Shown here in pieces: positions 8,228 through 16,219 of a stretch of 64,000 bases of DNA. Location: assembly GCF_005047355.1 (NCBI RefSeq), contig NZ_SUMC01000005.1, forward strand, positions 230,060 to 294,059, read 5' to 3'. The position numbers were made by a program, and so were the translations under genes. Within the stretch, counting starts at the first letter, position 1; each line of letters starts with the position of its first letter. The notes beneath the pieces were generated by a model, which saw nothing but the letters and a program-made list of their open reading frames with translations, had not been told where the DNA came from and did no database searches. The DNA is from Actinacidiphila oryziradicis (lineage in GTDB: Bacteria > Actinomycetota > Actinomycetes > Streptomycetales > Streptomycetaceae).

Positions 8228-8290
8228 TTACCTATGCATCATGCAACAGTTGACAGTTCCTCAGCGGCCGGCGAGGAATATGACGTGCGA

Positions 8291-8782
8291 TCAGTCATCC
8301 TCGTCCCCGGCCATCCCGGCCTCGTAGGCGAGCAACGTGTCAATGAACGTCCGTCTTTGGTCGGGCGTCAGCGGTGCCAGGGCATGACGCCAGGCGGTGG
8401 CCCCCTGGGCCAGCCAGTCGGCGATGGGCGGCCGCTTGCTGTCGTTGATGCTCACGATGCGTCGGCGGCGGTCCGAGTCGTCCTCGCGTCGCTCCAGGAT
8501 CCCCTTGCGGCTCAACTCGCCGACCATGAGGCTCACGGTCGTCGGTGCTACCCCCAGCCGCGCAGCCAGGTCGTTCACGGCCATCGGCCCGTCGAAGAGC
8601 AGATAGGACAGCAGCGACAGATGTCGCGGCGCCAAGGCGAGCGACTGGAGCTCGTCGGGCACCGGGATTCGCTTCGCCCGCCCGACCATGCGGGGCATGA
8701 GCAGCAGCAATTCCCTGATGGCATCGTCGACGCCCGGGGCGGATCCGCCCCGACCGCCGTCCCGTCGGCCCTCCATTGACAT
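8291..8782 (-). CDS. MarR-family transcriptional regulator
   Basis: From ATG 8782, which has GGAGGG 8 bases upstream, the protein is about 163 residues. A winged helix-turn-helix occupies the middle (MAVNDLAARLGVAPTTVSLMV), with the wing DSDRRRRIVSI and long flanking dimerisation helices. MarR proteins usually repress a divergent neighbour and release DNA on binding small phenolics or other ligands. Here the divergent neighbour is a tautomerase 95 bp away, with a palindrome between them, so it is the likely target. Ligand unknown. Confidence 0.9.
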   Translation of the reverse strand: MSMEGRRDGGRGGSAPGVDDAIRELLLLMPRMVGRAKRIPVPDELQSLALAPRHLSLLSYLLFDGPMAVNDLAARLGVAPTTVSLMVGELSRKGILERREDDSDRRRRIVSINDSKRPPIADWLAQGATAWRHALAPLTPDQRRTFIDTLLAYEAGMAGDEDD

Positions 8783-8818
8783 CGACCATCCCTCCACATA
8801 GCTTTGAGAGTAAAGGTT

Positions 8819-8832
8819 CTTTGTTCGCAAAG
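8819..8832. promoter_or_regulatory. Candidate MarR operator
   Basis: The gap between the divergent marR and tautomerase genes holds the inverted repeat CTTTG-ttcg-CAAAG. MarR dimers bind short interrupted palindromes of this sort in divergent promoters. The arms are only 5 bp, so this is a candidate only. Confidence 0.35.
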
Positions 8833-8877
8833 CAGAATCGCTTTCATGCTAGTGAACCAGCCGAAGGGGGATTCACC

Positions 8878-9261
8878 ATGCCGCACTTCAACGTGCAGAT
8901 CCGCGAAGAGGAGCTGGATGGAAAGGTCGAGCCGAAGCTCATCCGGGCGCTGACCGAAGCGGTGGTCACGGTGTACGGCGAGTGGGCTCGCGCAGTCGCC
9001 GTCGTGGAGCTGTTCGGCATCCCGCAGCGCCGTTGGGGCATCGGCGGCATACCTTCCGAAGCGAACGCACCGATCGTCACCCTGAACATGCGTGAACCGG
9101 CATTGAATCTGCCGGGGATCGGCAACGCCCCCGCAGGGCTGATCGCGTCCATCACCGATGCCATGGTCACGGTCTTCGGGGAGCCCGTCCGGAAGCGCGT
9201 GACCGTGCTGGTCGTCGGCGTCCCCGCAGGACGCTCCGGAGTTGGCGGGGAAGCCGTCTGA
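8878..9261 (+). CDS. Tautomerase-superfamily protein with N-terminal proline
   Basis: The ATG at 8878 follows a strong GAAGGGGG site. The product begins Met-Pro-His-Phe, so removal of Met exposes the catalytic Pro1 that defines the tautomerase superfamily. At 127 residues it is about twice the length of 4-oxalocrotonate tautomerase, and it appears to contain two beta-alpha-beta units (HFNVQIREEELD...; PIVTLNMREPAL...), each followed by a helix. It may act as an isomerase or dehalogenase on a small unsaturated acid. It is divergent from a MarR regulator that probably controls it. Confidence 0.8.
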   Translation: MPHFNVQIREEELDGKVEPKLIRALTEAVVTVYGEWARAVAVVELFGIPQRRWGIGGIPSEANAPIVTLNMREPALNLPGIGNAPAGLIASITDAMVTVFGEPVRKRVTVLVVGVPAGRSGVGGEAV

Positions 9262-9583
9262 GCGAGGGGCCAGGCCGGGGCAGTGTGAAGCGGACAGCCC
9301 TGGGGCCGGTCGCCGCTGCCGCCAGCCGGACCGGTGACGTCTCCGCCGTGCACGGTGTCGTGGTCCTCGCCCGGCGCGATGGAGATGCACCCGCGCCGCC
9401 AAGCGGACCGGCTTCCACCACCTGCACGCCACCGAGGTCCACCCCCTCACCCCGAGGTTCGGACCACCGGACGGCAACCGCAGACAGCCACGCCGCGCCC
9501 GAAAAGCCTGGAAACCACAGGCACACACAGAGTTCTAGAGACGCTGCCGTGGTGACGCGCTGCGGACGGACGACGTTCCCCTC
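9262..9583. other. Intergenic stretch without a convincing gene
   Basis: No gene was identified in these 322 bases. The plus-strand segment around 9410-9537 reads as a Pro/Arg-rich string that ends in a stop and could be the tail of a lost gene, but it matches nothing I recognise. Confidence 0.4.
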
Positions 9584-9988
9584 TCAAAGCCGGGCAGGCC
9601 AGCAGCCGGGCGCGGCGAAGAACGCGAGGAGAGCGACACACAGCACGCCCAGGGCGGCCGCCGCGAGGTACAGGGCGACGCATCTGCGCATGAGGCGGTG
9701 GCGCAGCGCGTCGTAGCGGGCTTGGTACTCAGCGCGGAGCTGGCGTGCCCGGTGTGCGGTGGCCTGCCAGATGCGCTGGGACACGGCGAGGCGGTGCTGG
9801 GTGTAGAGGTGGACGACCTCCTCGTGCTGCACGGTGGTCAGCCATGGCAGGTGCTGGGCGAAGGCCTCTGCTTCCTGGTGCGCGGTCGTTCGTTCGCGCT
9901 CCAGCAGGAGGTATCCCTCCAACTGGGCGATGCCGGCCCGGATTTCCTCTTCACCGGTCGGCCGGCCGGTTGGCTGTCGCTCGCTCAT
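9584..9988 (-). CDS. Small coiled-coil protein with C-terminal membrane anchor, next to ctaD
   Basis: From ATG 9988 the product is 134 residues: a polar, Glu/Gln/His-rich helical region (EEIRAGIAQLEGYLLLERER, EAEAFAQHLPWL) with heptad-like spacing. One hydrophobic C-terminal segment follows (VALYLAAAALGVLCVALLAFF), so it is probably tail-anchored with the bulk in the cytosol. It begins 17 bp after the ctaD stop and is likely cotranscribed. No family is recognised; a role in oxidase assembly or stability is only a guess from position. Confidence 0.65.
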   Translation of the reverse strand: MSERQPTGRPTGEEEIRAGIAQLEGYLLLERERTTAHQEAEAFAQHLPWLTTVQHEEVVHLYTQHRLAVSQRIWQATAHRARQLRAEYQARYDALRHRLMRRCVALYLAAAALGVLCVALLAFFAAPGCWPARL

Positions 9989-10005
9989 GTCCAAGGTCCC
10001 GGGTG

Positions 10006-11736
10006 TCAGCCTGTGCCGCCGGTCGGGGGGCGGTCGGTGGCGCCGGGGTCGGGTTCGACCATGTCGCGCTGCCCGCCGGGGAGTTCCCCCTCGGCGATGA
10101 CCCCTGGGTGGTGCAGGTCGAAGGCCGGGGATTCGGAACGGATCCGGGGCAGGGCGAGGAAGTTGTGGCGGGGCGGGGGGCAGGAAGTGGCCCATTCCAG
10201 GGAGCGGCCGTATCCCCAGGGGTCGTCCGTCTCGACCTTCTTGCCTTCCTTGGCGGTCTTCCACACGTTGTAGAGGAACGGCAGGGTGGACAGGCCGAGC
10301 AGGAACGAGCTGATGGTCGACACGGTGTTGAGAGCGGTAAAGCCGTCGGCGACCAGGTAGTCGGCGTAGCGGCGGGGCATGCCATTGGTGCCGAGCCAGT
10401 GCTGGACGAGGAAGGTACCGTGGAATCCGACGAAGAGGGTCCAGAATTGGATCTTGCCAAGGCGTTCGTCGAGCATCGTCCCGGTGAACTTGGGCCACCA
10501 GAAATAGAATCCGCCGAACGTGGCGAACACCACGGTGCCGAACAGGACGTAGTGGAAGTGGGCCACGACGAAATAGGAGTCGGTGACGTGCCAGTCAAGT
10601 GGCGGTGACGCCAGGATCACGCCGGTCAGTCCGCCGAACAGGAACGTGACCAGGAACCCGATCGACCACAGCATCGGCGTCTCGAACGAGAGCGACCCGT
10701 TCCACATGGTGCCGATCCAGTTGAAGAATTTGACTCCGGTCGGCACCGCGATCAGATAGGACATGAAGGAGAAAAAGGGAAGCAGAACCGCGCCGGTGGC
10801 GAACATGTGGTGGGCCCAGACCGTCGCCGACAGGCCGGCGATGCTGATCGTCGCCGCGATCAGCCCCACGTAACCGAAGACCGGTTTACGGGAGAACACC
10901 GGCAGGATCTCGGTCACGATGCCGAAGAACGGCAGCGCGACGATGTAGACCTCCGGGTGCCCGAAGAACCAGAACAGGTGCTGCCACAGGATCGGACCGC
11001 CATTGGCGGGATCGTAGACGTGCGCACCGAATTTGCGGTCCGCCTCCAGGGCCAGTAGCGCGGCGGCGAAGACGGGAAAGGCGAGCAGCACCAGGACGCT
11101 GGTGAGCAGCACGTTCCAGGTGAAGATGGGCATACGGAACATCGTCATTCCGGGGGCGCGCATACAGATGATGGTGGTGATGAAGTTGACGGCACCCAGG
11201 ATGGTGCCGAATCCGTTCAGGACCAGGCCCATCACCCACATGTCCCCGCCGATCCCCGGCGAGCGGACGCCGTCGGACAGTGGGGCGTAGGCCGTCCAGC
11301 CGAAGTCCGGGCCACCGTCTGGCAGGAGCAGGCTGGCGAGCACGATGAGAGAGCCGAAGAGAAACAGCCAGTACGCGAACATGTTCAGGCGCGGGAACGC
11401 CACATCCGGCGCGCCGATCTGCAGCGGCATGATCGCGTTGGTGAAGCCGGCGAACATGGGGGTGGCGAACAGCAGCAGCATGGCGGTGCCGTGCATGGTG
11501 AACAGCTGGTTGTACTGCTCGTTCGTCATGATCTGCAGCCCTGGCCGCGCCAGCTCGGCGCGCATCATCAGGGCCATCGCGCCTGCCAGCAGGAAGAAGA
11601 CGAAGGAGGTCACCATGTACATGGTGCCGATCTTCTTGTGGTCCGTGGTCGACAGCCATGACACCGCCACCGCTCCCGGCGACCTCTTCGGCACAAGCCG
11701 CTGCTCCTGAGCATGCTGCTGCTCCTGCGTCGCCAC
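10006..11736 (-). CDS. ctaD: Cytochrome c oxidase subunit I (heme-copper oxidase)
   Basis: This is a full-length aa3-type subunit I with twelve membrane segments. The heme and copper ligands are visible: the HGTAMLLLF histidine, the HPEVYIV motif with the His-Tyr cross-link pair, the histidine pair in WAHHMFATG, and the [10 protein letters not shown] histidines. The GTG at 11736 is preceded by GGAGAGGGCG and is the likely start. It would reduce oxygen to water while pumping protons. The genes for subunits II, III and IV and for the bc1 complex are not next to it, so this is probably a second, orphan copy of ctaD rather than the main respiratory locus. Confidence 0.96.
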   Translation of the reverse strand: MATQEQQHAQEQRLVPKRSPGAVAVSWLSTTDHKKIGTMYMVTSFVFFLLAGAMALMMRAELARPGLQIMTNEQYNQLFTMHGTAMLLLFATPMFAGFTNAIMPLQIGAPDVAFPRLNMFAYWLFLFGSLIVLASLLLPDGGPDFGWTAYAPLSDGVRSPGIGGDMWVMGLVLNGFGTILGAVNFITTIICMRAPGMTMFRMPIFTWNVLLTSVLVLLAFPVFAAALLALEADRKFGAHVYDPANGGPILWQHLFWFFGHPEVYIVALPFFGIVTEILPVFSRKPVFGYVGLIAATISIAGLSATVWAHHMFATGAVLLPFFSFMSYLIAVPTGVKFFNWIGTMWNGSLSFETPMLWSIGFLVTFLFGGLTGVILASPPLDWHVTDSYFVVAHFHYVLFGTVVFATFGGFYFWWPKFTGTMLDERLGKIQFWTLFVGFHGTFLVQHWLGTNGMPRRYADYLVADGFTALNTVSTISSFLLGLSTLPFLYNVWKTAKEGKKVETDDPWGYGRSLEWATSCPPPRHNFLALPRIRSESPAFDLHHPGVIAEGELPGGQRDMVEPDPGATDRPPTGGTG

Positions 11737-12086
11737 GATTCTCGCCCTCTCCACAATGACCCATATACAGACGTCCTACGCCAAGGGGCGCTTTGCGCAA
11801 GAAACCCCAAGGTGACGTTGATACCGCGCGAATGCTCCGAAGGCGCGGCTTGAGCCGATCGTGGGCGCGTAGATCTCTCATCACTTCAACACTTCAACTC
11901 ACTTCAACGCCGCGCCCGGCGACGTGTTTCGGACAGGGCGGGAACGGTGTGTCAGGACCCTTTCGCTCCACCCGGTCGGCTGGAACCATATCTTCACGTC
12001 TCCGAACAGAGTTCACAGACATGGACGCCGGGTCGCGTGACGCCACCCGGCGCGCGACCGCACCCGCAACCGGAAGGCACTCACTC
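11737..12086. other. Divergent intergenic region between ctaD and the GH105-like gene
   Basis: The 350 bases hold the divergent promoters for ctaD and the secreted hydrolase. The clearest structure is a run of three ACTTCAAC direct repeats at 11883-11908, annotated separately. No additional gene is credible. Confidence 0.5.
11883..11908. repeat. Three direct ACTTCAAC repeats
   Basis: ACTTCAAC occurs at 11883-11890, 11891-11898 and 11901-11908, two copies head to tail and the third after a 2-base spacer. Start-to-start spacings are 8 and 10 bases. The position between two divergent genes suggests binding sites for a regulator, but no half-site is recognised. Confidence 0.6.
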
Positions 12087-13229
12087 ATGGAACGACGTCG
12101 ATTCGTCACCGCCGGTGCTGCCCTGGCGGCCACCCTGCCCGCCTGGTCTCCCACCGGCGCGGCCGCCGCCACACGGCCGCGGACCGTGGCCGGCCGGCTG
12201 CCCGCCCTCGCGGACGTGGTGTCCGTACTCCGCCTGGTCGCCGACCACTGGATCGGCGCGAACACCGACCCCGGCGACAACCAGTGGGCACGCGCCACCT
12301 TCTTCAGCGGTCTCATGGCGCTCCACCGCCTCACCGGCGAACCGCGCTACCTCAGCTACGCCCGCGGCTGGGCGGAGAAGCATTCCTACGCGCTGAACGG
12401 CGGCGTCACCACCCGGCACGCGGACAACCACTGCGCCGGCCAGACGTACCTCGACCTGTACGCGCTCGAGCCCGAGCAGGCGAAGATCGCAGCCATCGAG
12501 GCATCGCTGCGCCGCATGATCGCCGCTCCCGACGGATACGACGACTGGACGTGGTGCGACGCTCTCCACATGGCCATGCCACCCTTCGCCCGGCTCGGTG
12601 TGCTGCGCGGCGAATCCGCCTTCGCGGACACCATGCACGGCCTGTACACCCACACCAAGAGCGCGGAGGGCGGTCCGGGCCTGTACGACACCGGCAGCGG
12701 CCTGTGGTATCGCGACGCGCGGTTCCTGCCCGGCGGGATCACCTCGCCGGGCGGCCTGCCGGTGCTGTGGTCCCGCGGCAACGGCTGGGTGGCGGCAGCC
12801 CACGTGAAGGTGCTCAGCGCCCTGCCCACGACCCACCGGGACGCCCCCGAGTACCGCCGCACACTGGCCGCCGGGCTCACCGCACTGCGCAAAGTCCAGC
12901 GCGCGGACGGCTTCTGGAACGTCAACCTCGCCGACCCCGCCCACCTGCCGGGCCCCGAGACCAGCGGCACCGCGTTCTTCACCTACGCCACGGCCTACGC
13001 GGCGCGAACCGGTCTGGTCACGGCCGGGCAGTACCGGCCCATCGTCGCCGGCGCCTGGAACGGCCTGGTGACAACAGCCGTCCACCCGGACGGTTTCCTC
13101 GGCTACGTGCAGGGCGTCGGCGACCGGCCCGAATCAAGCCAGCCGGTGACCTACGACACCACCGCCGACTTCGGCGTCGGCGCATTTCTGCTGGCCGGTG
13201 CAGAAGTCGCCGCACTGGCCGGCACCTGA
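12087..13229 (+). CDS. Secreted GH105-like unsaturated glucuronyl/rhamnogalacturonyl hydrolase
   Basis: The 380-residue product starts with a Tat-type signal peptide (MERRRFVTAGAALAATLPAW). The mature part has the alternating helices of an (alpha/alpha)6 barrel. The DWTWCDALHMAMPPFARLG segment matches the GH105 motif carrying the catalytic Asp, and RGNGWVAAAHVKVL and SGTAFFTYATAYA are further family hallmarks. Such enzymes remove the unsaturated uronic acid left by pectin or rhamnogalacturonan lyases. The ATG at 12087 follows GGAAGG. No lyase is nearby, so the substrate remains open. Confidence 0.85.
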   Translation: MERRRFVTAGAALAATLPAWSPTGAAAATRPRTVAGRLPALADVVSVLRLVADHWIGANTDPGDNQWARATFFSGLMALHRLTGEPRYLSYARGWAEKHSYALNGGVTTRHADNHCAGQTYLDLYALEPEQAKIAAIEASLRRMIAAPDGYDDWTWCDALHMAMPPFARLGVLRGESAFADTMHGLYTHTKSAEGGPGLYDTGSGLWYRDARFLPGGITSPGGLPVLWSRGNGWVAAAHVKVLSALPTTHRDAPEYRRTLAAGLTALRKVQRADGFWNVNLADPAHLPGPETSGTAFFTYATAYAARTGLVTAGQYRPIVAGAWNGLVTTAVHPDGFLGYVQGVGDRPESSQPVTYDTTADFGVGAFLLAGAEVAALAGT

Positions 13230-13405
13230 GAACCGCCGCCCGACACGCCGGCCTGCCGCATCCAGCCGTAACCCCACCGGACGCCGCCGCTGGTGCCGGC
13301 GCCCGCCTGCGCCGGCCGGGGCCGGGTGCTGGCGCTGCGGGCCCGGCGCGCCGCCGACGGCGAACCGCGGTGACGCCCACGGGCCGGCCGCCGTACGATC
13401 CGGGC

Positions 13406-13921
13406 ATGGTTCACATACGTGGAATGACCGGGGCGGACATCGACGCCGTGGCGGCGGTCCGGGTGCGTGGCTGGCAGTCCGCGTACGCCGGGATCGTGCC
13501 GCAGCCGTATCTGGACGCGATGAGTGCCGAGGAGGACGCCGCGCGCCGCCGGGAGTACTTCGCGCGGTCCGACGGGCGGGCGGAGAACCTGGTAGCAGTG
13601 GACGGCACCGGAGTCATCGGCTGGGCGTCCCACGGTCCGTACCGGGGCGAGGATGCCCGGACCGGCAATGGCGAGCTGTACGCGATCTACGTCCGCCCGG
13701 AGCTGATCGGCACCGGCGCCGGCCGTGCCCTGATGGATGCCGTACTCGAGCGCGCCGCCGAGCGCGGCTTCACGCGCCTGCGGCTGTGGGTGCTGGAGAA
13801 GAACGCCAGGGCCCGCCGGTTCTATGAGCGCGCCGGTTTCACGCCGGACGGCGTGGAGCAGGATGAGGATTACTACGGCACCGCCCTCGCCGAGGTGCGC
13901 TACGTACGGGACCTCACATAA
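13406..13921 (+). CDS. GNAT-family N-acetyltransferase
   Basis: This 171-residue protein is one GNAT domain. Motif A is ELYAIYVRPELIGTGAGRAL, containing the GTGAGRA pyrophosphate loop for acetyl-CoA, and motif B is LWVLEKNARARRFYERAGF. The opening IRGMTGADIDAVAAVRVRGW matches the RimI-like group. It lies 180 bp after the GH105-like gene and ahead of the ethylmalonyl-CoA cluster, and the context gives no hint of the acetyl acceptor. Confidence 0.92.
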   Translation: MVHIRGMTGADIDAVAAVRVRGWQSAYAGIVPQPYLDAMSAEEDAARRREYFARSDGRAENLVAVDGTGVIGWASHGPYRGEDARTGNGELYAIYVRPELIGTGAGRALMDAVLERAAERGFTRLRLWVLEKNARARRFYERAGFTPDGVEQDEDYYGTALAEVRYVRDLT

Positions 13922-14227
13922 CCGGACGCGCTCATCTGTCGGCGGTGCAAATCACATGCGCGGAAGTCTGGCGCGTAGGTTACTCCCCAGTTACCCTCGA
14001 ACCAACGTGCACGGCGGCCTGGTGACGCAGCCGCCGCGCACGTGGCACCAACAGCACCAACAGCATTACGTCGGTTCGGCACCATCGCGGCGCAGCCCCG
14101 GGACAGGGCGGCGCCACCCCCTCATGCGGGCACGCATACCTGCGTACAGGCCCCGCGACTCCACCCAGCTCCTCCACCGCGTATGCGAGTGCGCATCCGC
14201 GGTCCCCTCAGCATCTGGAGTTCCGCG
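13922..14227 (+). promoter_or_regulatory. Upstream region of the ethylmalonyl-CoA cluster with a candidate operator
   Basis: The 306-base gap holds no gene. At 13978-13995 lies the near-palindrome GGTTACT-CCCC-AGTTACC, with 6 of 7 arm positions paired. A TetR-family regulator is encoded within the downstream cluster, and 14-18 bp palindromes are typical TetR sites, so this is a candidate operator. Confidence 0.35.
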
Positions 14228-16024
14228 ATGGATCGTCCGTCCTCTTCCCGTCCCTTCCCCGTGATCGCCGTTGTCGGTCTGGGCACCATGGGCGCCGGTA
14301 TCGCCGAGGTCCTGGCCCGTGCGGGCCACGAGGTCATCGGCATCGACATCAGCGACCAGGCCGCGGCGCGCGCCATCGCCGCTCTGGAGTCCTCCACCGC
14401 CCGCGCCGTGCGACGCGAGCGGCTCACCGATTCCGAGCGCGGCGACGTCCTCGCCCGTTTCCGCACGTTTCCCGATCTGCGGGCCGCGGCCGAGGCCGAC
14501 CTGGTGATCGAGGTCGTGGACGAGCGTTTCGAGGCCAAGAGCGAGGTGTTCGCGGCGCTCGACCGGATCGTCAAGCCCGACGCCATCCTGGCCACCGGCA
14601 CCAACGCGCTGTCCGTCACCAGGCTGGCGTCCCGCACCTCGCGCCCGGACCGGGTGCTCGGTCTGCATTTCTTCGCGCCGGTGCCTGCCATGAAGCTGGT
14701 CGAGGTGGCGCCGACGGTGCTGACCTCGCAGGAGACGACGGACTCGGTCACCGGCCTGGTGCGCGCGCTCGGCAAGGAGCCGGTGCCGGTGGGCGACCGC
14801 CCGGGGTTCATAGCCGACGGCCTGCTCTTCGGCTATCTGAACCAGGCCGCCGCGATGTTCGAGGCCCGGTACGCGACCCGCGAGGACATCGACGCGGCGA
14901 TGCGGCTCGGCTGCGGCCTGCCGATGGGCCCGCTGGCGCTGCTCGACCTGATCGGCATCGACACCGCGCAGACCGTTCTGGAAGCGATGTACGAGGCCTC
15001 GGGCGACCGGCTGCACGCCCCCACGCCTGTGCTCAAGCAGCTCGCCGCCGCGGGCCTGCTGGGCCGTAAGTCCGGCCGCGGCTTCTACACCTACGAGATC
15101 CCGGGCGGTTCCACCACCGTGCCCGATGCCGACACGCCCGGCGGGGCCGCGAACGCGACACCAGGGCGCGGGATCAGCAGCATCGGTGTCGCCGGGTCGG
15201 GCACCATGGCGGCCGGCATCGCCGAGGTGTTCGCCAAGGCGGGATACGAGGTGGTACTCGCAGCCCGTGGCCAGGAGAAGGCCGACCAGGCCCTGGCGCG
15301 GCTGGCGAAGTCCCTGGACCGGTCGGTCGCCAAGGGCCGCCTCACGCAGGAGCAGCGCGACGCGGCCGTCGCCCGGGTCTCCCCGGCAGGCTCCCTGGAC
15401 GCGTTCGCGGAGGTGGACCTGGCGGTGGAGGCGGTCGCCGAGGACCTGGCGGTCAAGCAGCAGCTCTTCGCGACACTGGACAAGGTCTGCAAGCCGGGCG
15501 CGGTGCTGGCCACCACGACCTCCTCGCTCCCCGTGGTGGCCGTGGCCATGGCCACGTCCCGCCCGCAGGATGTCGTCGGGATGCACTTCTTCAACCCGGC
15601 ACCGGCGATGAAGCTGGTCGAGGTGGTGCGTACGGTGCTGACCGCCGACGATGTCCACGCCACCGTCCACGAGGTGTGCGGCAGCATCGGGAAGCACGCC
15701 GTGGACTGCGGCGACCGGGCCGGTTTCATCGTCAACGCGCTGCTGTTCCCGTATCTGAACAACGCCGTGAAGATGGTCGAGGAGCACTACGCCACGGTCG
15801 AGGCGATCGACTCGGCGATGAAGCTCGGGGGCGGCTATCCGATGGGCCCGTTCGAACTGCTCGATGTTGTCGGCCTGGATGTGTCGCTGGCGATCGAGCA
15901 GGTGCTGCACCAGGAGTTCCGCGACCCGGGCCTGGCGCCCGCACCACTGCTGGAGCACCTCGTCGCGGCGGGATGCCTGGGCCGGAAGACCGGCCGCGGC
16001 TTCCGTGAGCATGCCCGGCGCTGA
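14228..16024 (+). CDS. Didomain 3-hydroxyacyl-CoA (3-hydroxybutyryl-CoA) dehydrogenase
   Basis: The 598-residue protein contains two complete 3-hydroxyacyl-CoA dehydrogenase units in tandem. Each has an NAD-binding start (VVGLGTMGAGIAEVLARAG near residue 12; VAGSGTMAAGIAEVFAKAG near 317), the catalytic-His segment (LHFFAPVPAMKLVEV; MHFFNPAPAMKLVEV) and the C-terminal domain (GFIADGLLFGYLNQA; GFIVNALLFPYLNNA). Its likely role is interconversion of acetoacetyl-CoA and 3-hydroxybutyryl-CoA, which feeds crotonyl-CoA to Ccr. The first unit has Ala in place of the usual Asn after the catalytic His (HFFAP), so the two sites may differ in activity. A GC hairpin follows the stop. Confidence 0.92.
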   Translation: MDRPSSSRPFPVIAVVGLGTMGAGIAEVLARAGHEVIGIDISDQAAARAIAALESSTARAVRRERLTDSERGDVLARFRTFPDLRAAAEADLVIEVVDERFEAKSEVFAALDRIVKPDAILATGTNALSVTRLASRTSRPDRVLGLHFFAPVPAMKLVEVAPTVLTSQETTDSVTGLVRALGKEPVPVGDRPGFIADGLLFGYLNQAAAMFEARYATREDIDAAMRLGCGLPMGPLALLDLIGIDTAQTVLEAMYEASGDRLHAPTPVLKQLAAAGLLGRKSGRGFYTYEIPGGSTTVPDADTPGGAANATPGRGISSIGVAGSGTMAAGIAEVFAKAGYEVVLAARGQEKADQALARLAKSLDRSVAKGRLTQEQRDAAVARVSPAGSLDAFAEVDLAVEAVAEDLAVKQQLFATLDKVCKPGAVLATTTSSLPVVAVAMATSRPQDVVGMHFFNPAPAMKLVEVVRTVLTADDVHATVHEVCGSIGKHAVDCGDRAGFIVNALLFPYLNNAVKMVEEHYATVEAIDSAMKLGGGYPMGPFELLDVVGLDVSLAIEQVLHQEFRDPGLAPAPLLEHLVAAGCLGRKTGRGFREHARR

Positions 16025-16037
16025 TCAGTACGCGGGC

Positions 16038-16060
16038 GGGGCGGCCGGTCCGGCCGCCCC
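16038..16060. terminator. GC hairpin after the dehydrogenase gene
   Basis: A perfect 10-bp stem (GGGGCGGCCG / CGGCCGCCCC) with a 3-base loop lies 14 bp after the stop codon. It has no T run, as is usual for Streptomyces terminators. Confidence 0.6.
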
Positions 16061-16101
16061 GGGATTCCCGCTCGGGCGGGGAAACGCAGTACCGTCCCCG
16101 C

Positions 16102-16133
16102 GTGACTCCTCCCCAGGCAAAACCCGGGGCTTC
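16102..16133 (-). repeat. Solo IS200/IS605-like right-end hairpin
   Basis: The plus strand reads GTGACTCCTCCCCAGGCAAA then ACCCGGGGCTTC. On the minus strand this is GAAGCCCCGGG-loop-CCTGGGGAGGAGTCAC, the layout of a TnpB-associated IS200/IS605 right end. A closely related copy is at 34248-34280. One stem position is A/C on the plus strand but becomes a G-U wobble in a minus-strand RNA, so the fold is better on that strand. No transposase gene adjoins it. Confidence 0.5.
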
Positions 16134-16219
16134 TCAATTGGCCACTGGCGTAGCCTCATGACGGACAAGCCCTGCCCGGTGCCTTGCGGCACGTCACGTA
16201 GCTCAGCAAGGAACGATGG

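Larger units (their letters stand above)
6130..8280 (-). mobile_element. IS607-family insertion sequence (tnpA serine recombinase + tnpB)
   Basis: Two minus-strand genes in the IS607 order, tnpA then tnpB, are joined by a GTGA overlap. IS607 elements have no terminal inverted repeats and make no target duplication, so the ends cannot be fixed precisely. The right end must lie between the stop of tnpB (6174) and the last sensible codons of the interrupted host gene (about 6110-6140). The left end lies between 8228 and the marR stop at 8291. The right end contains two small hairpins suitable for an omegaRNA scaffold. The element looks intact. Confidence 0.8.

Noticed and set aside
14066..16012. 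648-codon minus-strand frame opposite the didomain dehydrogenase
   Set aside because: It mirrors a gene with clear motifs; His/Arg/Gly-rich composition and no recognisable domain.
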